NCBI RefSeq assembly: GCF_013409625.1
Contig: NZ_JACCBF010000001.1
Location: 4,281,001 to 4,345,000, forward strand
DNA from: Nocardioides kongjuensis
GTDB taxonomy: Bacteria; Actinomycetota; Actinomycetes; Propionibacteriales; Nocardioidaceae
Length of the DNA stretch: 64,000 bases
Direction: 5' to 3'
Part shown: positions 26,087 to 33,303 of the stretch, in pieces
Numbering within the stretch: position 1 is the first letter of the stretch
How the letters are laid out: each line of letters starts with the position of its first letter
Notes under the pieces: generated by a model
Databases searched by the model: none
What the model was told of the DNA's origin: nothing
Seen by the model: only the letters and a program-made list of their open reading frames with translations
Program-made: the position numbers and the translations under genes

Positions 26087-26096
26087 CTAAGTATTC
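26073..26096. promoter_or_regulatory. AT-rich inverted repeat over the MFS start
   Basis: GAATACTT (26073-26080) and AAGTATTC (26089-26096) are perfect inverted copies with an 8-base centre that contains the GTG start codon of the MFS gene. It is markedly AT-rich for this genome. It is probably an operator for a MarR- or TetR-like repressor controlling the exporter. Confidence 0.5.
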
Positions 26097-26148
26097 GCCA
26101 ACGAATTACCTGTTTCGGCCCCGGCGGTGCGCGGGCAGGCTCGCGAGC

Positions 26149-26622
26149 ATGACCGAGTCAGCTGCTCCGTACTTCCCGCCGCCCGGGCCGTCACGCCGCT
26201 CGTCCATGGTGCTGCGCCACCTCGCCAGCGTCGTCCTCGCACTCGGCCTCACGCCTGTCGGTGTGCTCGTGTTCGACTACGGCGCCGGCAACTACTACCT
26301 CGAACGGGCCCGGAGCTTCGACAACTCCGGCACGACGGGCGAGCTGCTGCTGATGCTGGTCGGTGCCGTGATCCTCGTGGCCGTCGCCGTGACCGCGCGG
26401 ATCTCCGGCCTGGGGCCGGTGCTCGCCGGCCTGGTCTGGGGCGTGGCTCCGTTCGTCTGGTTCCTCGCCGACGTCCGCAGCTTCTTCGACTTCACCCGGG
26501 ACCTGCCGTCGGCCTACTTCTGGTTCGCCTCGCCGTCGTACCTCTTCCCGCTGGTCGCGGTCCTCTGCTTCGGCAGCGGGCTCGCCGGGCGCTGGCGCGG
26601 AAGCCTGCGGGTGGCGCAGTAG
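26149..26622 (+). CDS. Hypothetical membrane protein
   Basis: A 157-residue protein with a proline/serine-rich N-terminus and four predicted membrane helices (near residues 25-43, 65-83, 87-105 and 125-147). The family is not recognised. It lies divergent to the MFS exporter and nine bases before the MarR gene, so it may share their regulation. Confidence 0.65.
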   Translation: MTESAAPYFPPPGPSRRSSMVLRHLASVVLALGLTPVGVLVFDYGAGNYYLERARSFDNSGTTGELLLMLVGAVILVAVAVTARISGLGPVLAGLVWGVAPFVWFLADVRSFFDFTRDLPSAYFWFASPSYLFPLVAVLCFGSGLAGRWRGSLRVAQ

Positions 26623-26631
26623 CGTTCGGCC

Positions 26632-27138
26632 ATGGCCGAGGACTGGACGGACCGTCATGTCGCGCGGTGGAAGGACCACTGGCTCGACCTGGCCTTCGAC
26701 GAGGCCGTCGAGGGTGTGTTCGTCCGGGTCAACCGGATCGACCGCTACCTGCGCCGGGCCAAGCAGCGCGCCGTGGCCGAGGTCGGGCTGACCGACTTCG
26801 AGTACGACACCCTCCACGTGCTGATGATCCGCGACACGCCCGGCTCCGCCTCGCCCACCGAGCTCGCCACCGAGCTCGGGGTCTCGGGTGCCGGGATGAC
26901 CGGGCGGCTCGACGGCCTCGAGAAGGCCGGCTGGATCCGCCGGATCCCCGCCGTCGACGACCGCCGGCGGGTGATCGTCGAGGTGACCAAGACCGGCATG
27001 ACGATCTGGCGCCGGGCGATGGAGCTGCGGGGCCGGGCCGAGGACGACCTCGCGGAGGCGCTCACCGAGCGCGAGCTGGCCACCCTCAACCGGCTCTTGA
27101 AGAAGGTGACGGTGCGCTCCGAGGAGCGCGAGCGCTGA
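26632..27138 (+). CDS. MarR-family regulator
   Basis: A 168-residue winged-helix regulator. PTELATELGVSGAGMTGRLDGLEKAGWIRR (about residues 80-108) is the recognition helix and wing, followed by the conserved DDRRRVIVEVT wing. MarR proteins respond to small phenolic or drug-like ligands and often control an adjacent exporter; the MFS gene upstream is the obvious candidate. The ATG is inside the palindrome CGGCCATGGCCG and has no clear Shine-Dalgarno. A strong terminator follows. Confidence 0.85.
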   Translation: MAEDWTDRHVARWKDHWLDLAFDEAVEGVFVRVNRIDRYLRRAKQRAVAEVGLTDFEYDTLHVLMIRDTPGSASPTELATELGVSGAGMTGRLDGLEKAGWIRRIPAVDDRRRVIVEVTKTGMTIWRRAMELRGRAEDDLAEALTERELATLNRLLKKVTVRSEERER

Positions 27139-27478
27139 ACGGGAAGGCGGGTGGCCCGTCCTGAGTCAGGACGGGCCACCCGTTCGCGTCGCACCGACCC
27201 CCCACAGGCCGAGAACGCGAGGAGCGGTCCAGCTCCGACTGGCGGAGCGTCAGGACCGCGAGCAGTCGCTTCGAGAGGTACGGCGTCGGCCGCAGCCCCA
27301 GCGTCCGGAAGACGCCCGAGCACAGGGCGGCGGTCGTCTCCGGGCTCAGCCCGAGCTGGGCCGCGATGGCCGACTCGGACTGGCCCAGGGCGATCAGCCG
27401 CAGCACCTGGCGTTCCCGGATGCCCAGCCGGTCGAGCCGGCTGGTGGCGGCGAGGTAGGTGAGCTCGAGCATCGTCAT
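27086..27478 (-). CDS. Small LuxR-type helix-turn-helix protein
   Basis: A frame of 130 codons. Residues about 15-75 are a LuxR/GerE-type HTH (LGIRERQVLRLIALGQSESAIAAQLGLSPETTAALCSGVF as two helices); no receiver or sensor domain is present. The last 45 codons run through the bidirectional terminator and 53 bases into the antisense of the MarR gene, so the natural C-terminus may be shorter and the stop may have been lost. It is five bases downstream of the 127-aa gene and probably shares its message. Confidence 0.55.
   Translation of the reverse strand: MTMLELTYLAATSRLDRLGIRERQVLRLIALGQSESAIAAQLGLSPETTAALCSGVFRTLGLRPTPYLSKRLLAVLTLRQSELDRSSRSRPVGGRCDANGWPVLTQDGPPAFPFSARAPRSAPSPSSRAG
27148..27182 (+). 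terminator. Terminator after the MarR gene
   Basis: A perfect 15-base-pair stem, 27148-27162 with 27168-27182, around a 5-base loop GAGTC, ten bases after the MarR stop. It also works in the reverse direction and lies inside the 3' part of the minus-strand LuxR-like frame. Confidence 0.85.
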
Positions 27479-27483
27479 GGCTC

Positions 27484-27867
27484 TCAGGCGGGGAGGATCG
27501 GCCCGCGCAGGTGGAACCGGCGGGTCCGCGGCGGGAGGGACACGGGCCGCGGACCCGCCAGGCCGAGGACGACGGGCGCGCCGGGCGTGCCGGCGTCGTA
27601 CCGCCGCAGGATGAGGAGGACGGCGGCCTCGGTACGGCGCATCCGCGCGTACGTCGCCTGCAGCTCGTCCTCGCCGGTCTGGGTGTCGAGCTGCGCCTCG
27701 CACATGTGCTGCCAACGGGCGCGCAGCGCCGTGACCAGCGCGGTCGGGCCGTCGAAGTACGGGCGCCACTCCTCGCGCCAGGGCACCGCGCCGCTCATGT
27801 CGGTCGCGGCGGCCGCCTCGACCTCGCGGATGATGCGGGTGCGTTCGTGGGTCTCGGACCAGGTCAT
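27484..27867 (-). CDS. Hypothetical protein, 127 aa
   Basis: A cytoplasmic protein with a tryptophan-rich, charged N-terminal half (MTWSETHERTRIIREVEAA, then WREEWRPYFDG) and helical middle. The family is unrecognised. ATG 27867 has GGAAGG eight bases upstream; a longer frame to 28032 is less likely. It diverges from the sigma-factor gene across a 195-base region with an inverted repeat. Next to an HTH protein and a sigma factor it could be a regulatory partner (inference). Confidence 0.6.
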   Translation of the reverse strand: MTWSETHERTRIIREVEAAAATDMSGAVPWREEWRPYFDGPTALVTALRARWQHMCEAQLDTQTGEDELQATYARMRRTEAAVLLILRRYDAGTPGAPVVLGLAGPRPVSLPPRTRRFHLRGPILPA

Positions 27868-27961
27868 GACGGTTTCCTTCCGGGGAGCCGCGGGAGTGCC
27901 GCGCGGGGTGATGGGGCGTTTCGGGGGGGCGCTGGAAGGAGGAGGCGCCGGGGCGGGGCGG

Positions 27962-27986
27962 TGATACGCGGAATCTCGACGTATCA
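27962..27986. promoter_or_regulatory. Inverted repeat upstream of the sigma-factor gene
   Basis: TGATACG (27962-27968) and CGTATCA (27980-27986) are perfect inverted copies with an 11-base spacer, 77 bases before the sigma factor start. It is a candidate operator for the divergent pair; the LuxR-type HTH protein is a possible binder. Confidence 0.45.
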
Positions 27987-28062
27987 GCGGTACTGGTTCG
28001 CGGGTCAGATGTGCGGGACGATGCATCCGCAAGCTCTCGCGTCGAGCGATAGGGGGTCGGGT

Positions 28063-28635
28063 GTGGACGTCGATACACCGCTGTCAGCGCTCGTCCCCGC
28101 GGCGCGGGAAGGAGATCAGCATGCATGGGATGCGATCGTGGACCGCTTCCTCCCGCTGGTGGACGCGATCATCCGCGGCCACCGGCTCTCGGAGGCCGAC
28201 GGCGACGACGTCAGCCAGACCGTCTGGCTGCGCCTCGTCGAGCACCTCGGCGACCTGCGCGAGCCCGCGGCGCTGCCCGGCTGGATCCGCACGACGACCC
28301 GCAACGAGTGCCTGCGCCTGCTGGCGGCCCGCGGCCGGGTCCGTCCCGTCGACCCGCAGGACGCCTCCGGTCTCGACGCGGTCGTCGACGACGTCGCCGG
28401 GACCGACCTCCTCGCGGCCGAGAGCCGCCAGCTGCTCCGCGAGGCCCTCGCCGTGCTCCCCGAGGCCCGCCGGGCCCTGCTCCTGCTCCTGCTCGCCGAC
28501 CCACCCGTCGGCTACGAGGAGATCAGCCGCCGCCTCGGCATCCCCGTCGGCAGCATCGGCCCGACCCGCGCCCGCGCGCTCGAGCAGCTGCGCCGTACCC
28601 CCGCGCTGCGCCGACTGGTGGAGGTGATCCCGTGA
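28063..28635 (+). CDS. ECF-like sigma-70 family RNA polymerase sigma factor
   Basis: A 190-residue sigma factor. Region 2 at residues about 17-80 (AWDAIVDRFLPLVDAII, DGDDVSQTVWLRLVEHL) and region 4 at about 125-175 (LPEARRALLLLLL, YEEISRRLGIPVGSIGPTRARALEQLR). No sigma-1 or -3 regions, so ECF-type. GTG 28063 is preferred because AGGGGG lies seven bases before it; ATG 28021 is possible. It overlaps the next gene (GTGA), which encodes a probable partner rather than a typical zinc anti-sigma. Confidence 0.88.
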   Translation: MDVDTPLSALVPAAREGDQHAWDAIVDRFLPLVDAIIRGHRLSEADGDDVSQTVWLRLVEHLGDLREPAALPGWIRTTTRNECLRLLAARGRVRPVDPQDASGLDAVVDDVAGTDLLAAESRQLLREALAVLPEARRALLLLLLADPPVGYEEISRRLGIPVGSIGPTRARALEQLRRTPALRRLVEVIP

Positions 28636-29102
28636 CCGGTCCCCTGGACGACGACGAGCTGATGGCCCTGCTCGGCGAGGCCGTCGCCGAGGAGGCGGCC
28701 GTCAGCGACCGACGGCGTACGGCGGCCAAGGCTGCCTTCACCTGGCGCTCCGTCGACGCCGAGCTGGCCGAGCTGCTCCACGACTCCGCGCTCGACGCCG
28801 GCGCCGCGGTCCGCTCGGCTTCCGGCGGTGAGCCGCGCACGCTGTCCTTCGGCCACAGCGGCCTCACCCTCGAGGTCGAGATCGACGGCGAGACCCTGCT
28901 CGGCCAGGTGATCGGCACCGGCTCCGCCGCCTCGGCCGTGGAGCCCGCCTCGGTCCTCCTGGAGCGCCCCGCGGCCGAGGCCCTGAGCGCTGAGGCCGAC
29001 GCCGCCGGGTTCTTCCGGCTGGAGGGTGTGCGGCCCGGCACCGTGCGGTTCATGGTCGAGCAGGGTGGCTGGTCGCTCACCACGCCCTGGGTGACGCTGT
29101 AG
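28632..29102 (+). CDS. Sigma-factor-coupled protein of unknown function
   Basis: A 156-residue protein. The N-terminal 60 residues are acidic and helical (DDDELMALLGEAV, WRSVDAELAELLHDS); the C-terminal part is beta-rich with TLEVEIDGETLLGQVIG and a closing GFFRLEGVRPGTVRFMV, resembling a carboxypeptidase-regulatory-like or carbohydrate-binding fold. It has no membrane helix and no HxxxCxxC motif. GTGA coupling to the sigma factor suggests a soluble regulator or sensor; unproven. Confidence 0.65.
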   Translation: MTGPLDDDELMALLGEAVAEEAAVSDRRRTAAKAAFTWRSVDAELAELLHDSALDAGAAVRSASGGEPRTLSFGHSGLTLEVEIDGETLLGQVIGTGSAASAVEPASVLLERPAAEALSAEADAAGFFRLEGVRPGTVRFMVEQGGWSLTTPWVTL

Positions 29103-29128
29103 CGCGTGGTCGGGTCTTCCGCGTCGTA

Positions 29129-29177
29129 CCTGACGAACAGGTCGTGAATCGGCGCGATCTGCAGCCCATTCGTCAGG
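29129..29177. terminator. Palindromic bidirectional terminator element
   Basis: CCTGACGAA (29129-29137) pairs with TTCGTCAGG (29169-29177) around a 31-base centre with GTGAATC and weaker internal pairing. It lies between convergent genes. It has the same 49-base length as, and is identical at 32 of 49 positions to, the element at 24786-24834. Confidence 0.65.
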
Positions 29178-29189
29178 TGCGTGTGTGGG

Positions 29190-30629
29190 TCAGGTGAGTG
29201 GGCCGACGATCCGGATGTCCTCGTGGATCCGGGCGTCGTGCTCGTCGATGGCCGTTGCCTCGACGGCCTGCCACGCGGCGCGCGGGGAGGTCTTGCTCGC
29301 GCGCATCTCGGCCGCGACCAGGCCTGTCACGACGGGTGCCGAGAACGACGTGCCGCTCCACTGGGCGAGGCCGTCGAACTTCCGCACGACGCCCGCGTGG
29401 GGAGGCTCGTGACAGGTGTAGGTACCGATCGGGAAGGCGTTGACGAGGTTGCGGCCGCGCGCATAGACCTTCACCCAGTGCTTGCCGTAGTTGGAGAAGT
29501 CCGAGACCTTCTTGTCCGGGTCGACCGAACCGACCGAGACGGCCCAGGGAAAGGCGGCCGGCCAGAACTCGTCGTCGCTCGCGTCGTTGCCCGCCGCCGC
29601 GATCACGAGGACGTCGTCGCGCTCGGCCAGGCGGTACTTCACCCCCAGCATGGCGAAGGACAGTGCCGGGAGGTTGCCGAAGGTGTGGGTGCCTGCGGAG
29701 ATGCTGATCAGCTGCGGGTGGTCGTTGTCGCCGAGTGCCTCGTCGAGCTGCCGGACGATCCTCGACTCCCAGATCGCGCCGCCGAGGGTCAGTGCACCCT
29801 CGACCTCGATCCGGGTCTCCGGGGCCAGGCAGCTGATCACGCCCGCGACGAACGTGCCGTGCCCGGCGTACGGGTGGATCGCCGCGCTGTTGACGTGCTC
29901 CTCGTCCGTGGAGTCCGCGAACACGTCGTCGGACTCGAGCCAGGGCGAGGCCGCGCTGTCGATCGCGTCCATCCACAGGCCGGTGTCGACGACGGCCACG
30001 CGGACCTTGTCCTTCGCGTCCGGAGCGGGGATCGGGTCGGGCTGCTGGGGCGGCCAGGGCCGGCGGCTGCGCGGCACCTCGGGCTCGGTGGCCGGGCAGA
30101 ATCCCGGCTTGAGGGTCGTGACGTACACGAGGTGGTCGGGCGCAGCGACCGGCGGTGTCTCGTCCTCGTCCGACCGGCCGAAGAAGTCGTTCAGCTCGGT
30201 GACGGTCGCCAGGACGTCGTCGCCCCGGTCACGGCGGCTCGGGAGGCGCAGGACCACGAGGTGGTCAGCGACCGGGTCCTCCACGCGCTCCGGCTCGCCG
30301 CGGAAGTCCTCGCCGCGGCCGCGGAACCACTCCATGACCTCCTCGAGCCGCTCGGCCTGCACGAGGGCGTGGCCGGGCCGGTAGAAGAAGCGGATGTCGG
30401 CGTCGTCCTTGACCGCCCGGTCCTCCGGGCCGGCGGCCGCGATCTCGCCCTTGAAGGCGTCGCGGATCACCCGCGCCTGGACCCTGGCCTTCTCCCGATC
30501 GATCCGTCCCGGGTCGGTCGGACGGACCTGGGAGAGGTCTGGTCGCCGCAGGCGCCAGGGAAGGCGGAGCAACCGGATCAGCGGGCTGAGCGGGTTGAGC
30601 GTGCGAGCAGGACCATCGGGCTGTGACAT
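29190..30629 (-). CDS. Subtilisin-like (S8) serine protease, cytoplasmic
   Basis: A 479-residue protease. The catalytic triad reads D215 (VAVVDTGLW), H257 (GHGTFVAGVIS) and S428 (GTSFSAPVVTGL), all intact; the oxyanion asparagine is in AAAGND. The N-terminal 200 residues contain no signal peptide but a charged region and a fold that may act as a pro-domain. A cytoplasmic S8 protease is unusual for a housekeeping enzyme. ATG 30629 is supported by AGGAG six bases upstream; frames extending to 30743 are not needed. It diverges by 112 bases from a CHAT protease gene, suggesting a joint system. Confidence 0.85.
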   Translation of the reverse strand: MSQPDGPARTLNPLSPLIRLLRLPWRLRRPDLSQVRPTDPGRIDREKARVQARVIRDAFKGEIAAAGPEDRAVKDDADIRFFYRPGHALVQAERLEEVMEWFRGRGEDFRGEPERVEDPVADHLVVLRLPSRRDRGDDVLATVTELNDFFGRSDEDETPPVAAPDHLVYVTTLKPGFCPATEPEVPRSRRPWPPQQPDPIPAPDAKDKVRVAVVDTGLWMDAIDSAASPWLESDDVFADSTDEEHVNSAAIHPYAGHGTFVAGVISCLAPETRIEVEGALTLGGAIWESRIVRQLDEALGDNDHPQLISISAGTHTFGNLPALSFAMLGVKYRLAERDDVLVIAAAGNDASDDEFWPAAFPWAVSVGSVDPDKKVSDFSNYGKHWVKVYARGRNLVNAFPIGTYTCHEPPHAGVVRKFDGLAQWSGTSFSAPVVTGLVAAEMRASKTSPRAAWQAVEATAIDEHDARIHEDIRIVGPLT

Positions 30630-30639
30630 AGCCGCTCCT

Positions 30640-30695
30640 GAGGGGGGAGGACTCGGGCCGATTGCACCGGGCGGCGCTAACGTAGTGCCCCCCTC
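30640..30695. promoter_or_regulatory. Divergent promoter region of the S8 and CHAT genes
   Basis: The 112-base gap carries an 8-base inverted repeat, GAGGGGGG (30640-30647) and CCCCCCTC (30688-30695), around an AT-richer centre with TTGCAC and CTAACG. It is a likely shared control region; exact promoters cannot be set. Confidence 0.35.
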
Positions 30696-30741
30696 GCGAC
30701 GCCGTAAAGGAGTCCGTTCCCCACAACCCGGCGAGGCGCCC

Positions 30742-33273
30742 ATGGAGGACCTGCTCGACCTGGCGCTCGACCAGCCCGAGGAAGCCCGTCGGCGTGCCGA
30801 GGTCGTCCTCGCCGCGGAGCCCGACGAGCTCAGCCGGTCGTACGCCTACCAGTGCCTCGGCATCGTCCTCCGCGACGCCGGCAGCACGGTCGAGGCGCTG
30901 GCCGCCCTGCGCAGCGCGGTGCGGGCCGCGCGCCGGAGCGCCGACCCCGATCGGGTGCGCGACGTCCGCGCGACCCTGGGGGTCACCCTCGCCTTCGACG
31001 GCCGCTCCCGGGCCGCGCTGCGAGAGCTCGAGACGGCCTTCGCCGGCGCCGAGGGCGAGGTCGCAGCCAAGATCGCGGTGCGGCTGGCGGGTGTGCTCAC
31101 CGTGCTCGGGCGGCATGACGACGCCATCCCGGTCCTTCACGTCGCTCTTCGGGAGATCCAGCAGGCGGGGAACCGCGCCTGGGAGGCGCGGACCCACCTC
31201 TGGCTGGCCTACGTCCTGCTGCGTCTCGGTCGCGTCGACGAGGCCGAGACCGCGGTGGTCGCGAGCGCCCGCATCCTGGCGGAGGAGGGCGCCTGGGTCG
31301 ACCGGCTCGCCAGCCTGACGAACCTCGCCGAGATCGCGGTCGCTCGGGGAGATCACGCTGCCGCGTTGCGCCGCTTCGCCGACACGGCCGAGGCGTATGA
31401 CCGGGCGGGTTTGCCGATCGCGCCCGGCTTCGTCTCGATGTTCGCCGACGCCTACCTCTCAGTGGGGCTCACGGTCGAGGCGGTTGCGCTCCTTCGCGAC
31501 TTCGACGCAAGGATCGCTCCGCTCGAACAGGCCGAGTTCCTGGCAACGCTGGCCACGGCATTGCTCGCTGATGGTGATGCCGCGGCGGCAGTCGATGCGG
31601 CACGGCAGTCTGCGTTGCTCTTCAAGCGCCAGGACCGGCCTTGGTTCGGGCTGCGCAGTCGCCTCACCGCCGTCCGGGCACGCCTGGCCCAGGACGACCG
31701 GCGTGGTCTGGTCGGCGAGGCCGCGGCAGTCGCCGAGGAGCTCGACACGCAGAGTGCGGACGAGGCCCCCCTCGCCCTCACCCTCGCCGGCCGGCTGGCC
31801 CAGGGCGACGACCGGGCGAACTTCTGGACCCGGGCCGCGTCGTACCGCCACCACCCCAATGCCCTCGTCCGCGCCGGCGCCTGGCACGCCCAGGCCCTGG
31901 CCCGCGAGGAGACGCACGACCGGGGCGGGGTGCTGCGCGCGGCCGCTGCCGGACTCGACGCGATCGACGAGCACCGACGGCTGATCGGCTCCTCCGAGCT
32001 CCGGGCGCTGGCGACCACCCACGGGCGTGACCTGACGACCATCGCGCTGCGGCACGCGGCCAGTGACGCCCGGACCCTGCTGCGGTGGAGCGAGCGGACC
32101 CGGGCCACGGCGCTGGCGCAGCCGCCGGCGACCTCGGACGCGGCGACCATCCCTGCCTCGCTGGCGGCCCTGCGCGACAACGGACGGCAGCTCGCCGAGG
32201 CTCGGCAGGAGGGCGCGGAGACCGAGGAGCTCGAGCGGGAGCGGCGGCGCCTGGAGCGGGCGGTGCGGGCGGAGAGCCACACGCTGTCGGCCACCACGGC
32301 CGCGCAGCAGCGGCCGGCGCGGGTCGAGGAGATCCTCGCGGCGACCGGCGAGACCTGCCTGGTCGAGCTGGTCGACGTCGACGGGAGCCTCCACGTCGTG
32401 GTCGCCCACGCCGGAAAGGTACGACGCCGGGTCGCCGGCACGACCAGCGAGATCGCCGCCCTGCTCGGCCCAGCGGGGATGCTGCTGCGGCGTGCGGCCC
32501 GCGGCCGGCCTGCCGACACCGGCGCCATCGGGAAGGCCCTCCAGGAGGCGGTCCTCGGCGACGCCGTCCGCCTCCTCCCCGACACCCCGGTCGTGCTCGC
32601 ACCGACCGCCCGTCTGCACGGACTGGCCTGGTCGCTGCTGCCCACGCTCCACGACCGGCCGTTCGCGGTGGTCCCGTCGGCGGGCCAGTGGCTGCGGGCC
32701 CGGGCCACCCCGCCTCCGCGGAACGCCGGCACGGTCCTCGTCGCCGGCCCGTCCCTGGCGAGCGGCGGCGCCGAGGTGCCGGTCCTGGCGCAGCGGCACC
32801 CGGACGCCGTCCTGCTCGACGGGCCGGGCGCCACGCTCACCGCGGTGCTGGCCCACCTCGACGGCGCTGGTCTGGTCCACCTGGCCGCCCACGGCCGGTT
32901 CCGGGCGGACAGCCCGCTGTTCTCGGCGCTCGACCTGGCCGACGGCCCGCTGACGGTCCACGACCTGGAGCGGGTCCGGCGGGCGCCGTACCGCGTCGTG
33001 CTCTCGGCCTGCGAGTCCGGCGTGCTCGCCCCGGTCGGTGCGGACGAGCTCCTCGGGCTGGCGGCGGCGCTGTTCTCGCTCGGCACCGCCGGCCTGGTGT
33101 GCAGCGTCGGTGAGGTCAACGACGACGCGACCGCCGCCCTGATGGTCGACCTCCATGCCGCGCTCGCCACCGGCAGCGACCCGGCGACCGCCCTGTGCGA
33201 GGTACGCCGCCGAGCCGCGGGCGACCCGGTCGCGGCCGGCACCGCAGCGGCCTTCCTCGCGCTGGGCGTGTGA
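30742..33273 (+). CDS. TPR-CHAT protease
   Basis: An 843-residue protein. Residues 1 to about 480 are repeated helical pairs (tetratricopeptide-like, e.g. LGIVLRDAGSTVEALAAL, LAYVLLRLGRVDEAETAV). Residues about 560-843 form a CHAT caspase-like peptidase domain with the catalytic dyad H717 (HLAAHGRF) and C757 (VVLSACESG). TPR-CHAT proteins act as triggered proteases in bacterial immunity and cell death, the best known being the CRISPR-associated Craspase partner; no CRISPR genes are here. Parts of the TPR region look somewhat less GC-rich than neighbouring genes, hinting at transfer. ATG 30742 has GAGG five bases upstream. Confidence 0.88.
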   Translation: MEDLLDLALDQPEEARRRAEVVLAAEPDELSRSYAYQCLGIVLRDAGSTVEALAALRSAVRAARRSADPDRVRDVRATLGVTLAFDGRSRAALRELETAFAGAEGEVAAKIAVRLAGVLTVLGRHDDAIPVLHVALREIQQAGNRAWEARTHLWLAYVLLRLGRVDEAETAVVASARILAEEGAWVDRLASLTNLAEIAVARGDHAAALRRFADTAEAYDRAGLPIAPGFVSMFADAYLSVGLTVEAVALLRDFDARIAPLEQAEFLATLATALLADGDAAAAVDAARQSALLFKRQDRPWFGLRSRLTAVRARLAQDDRRGLVGEAAAVAEELDTQSADEAPLALTLAGRLAQGDDRANFWTRAASYRHHPNALVRAGAWHAQALAREETHDRGGVLRAAAAGLDAIDEHRRLIGSSELRALATTHGRDLTTIALRHAASDARTLLRWSERTRATALAQPPATSDAATIPASLAALRDNGRQLAEARQEGAETEELERERRRLERAVRAESHTLSATTAAQQRPARVEEILAATGETCLVELVDVDGSLHVVVAHAGKVRRRVAGTTSEIAALLGPAGMLLRRAARGRPADTGAIGKALQEAVLGDAVRLLPDTPVVLAPTARLHGLAWSLLPTLHDRPFAVVPSAGQWLRARATPPPRNAGTVLVAGPSLASGGAEVPVLAQRHPDAVLLDGPGATLTAVLAHLDGAGLVHLAAHGRFRADSPLFSALDLADGPLTVHDLERVRRAPYRVVLSACESGVLAPVGADELLGLAAALFSLGTAGLVCSVGEVNDDATAALMVDLHAALATGSDPATALCEVRRRAAGDPVAAGTAAAFLALGV

Positions 33274-33277
33274 CCGA

Positions 33278-33291
33278 TAGAACCTGTTCTC
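33278..33291. promoter_or_regulatory. KstR-like operator upstream of the lipase
   Basis: TAGAACCTGTTCTC fits the KstR consensus TnnAACnnGTTnnA at every fixed position except the last. It lies 12 bases before the lipase start. KstR represses sterol and lipid catabolism genes in actinobacteria, consistent with a secreted lipase. Confidence 0.55.
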
Positions 33292-33303
33292 GTTGGGGAG
33301 GGC

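Noticed and set aside
30640..33273. CRISPR-linked (Craspase-type) role for the CHAT gene
   Set aside because: No repeat array or cas gene is in the window, so only a stand-alone TPR-CHAT role can be proposed.
33278..33291. LexA/SOS box reading of the same palindrome
   Set aside because: Actinobacterial SOS boxes have four bases between GAAC and GTTC; this site has two, which suits a KstR-type motif instead.
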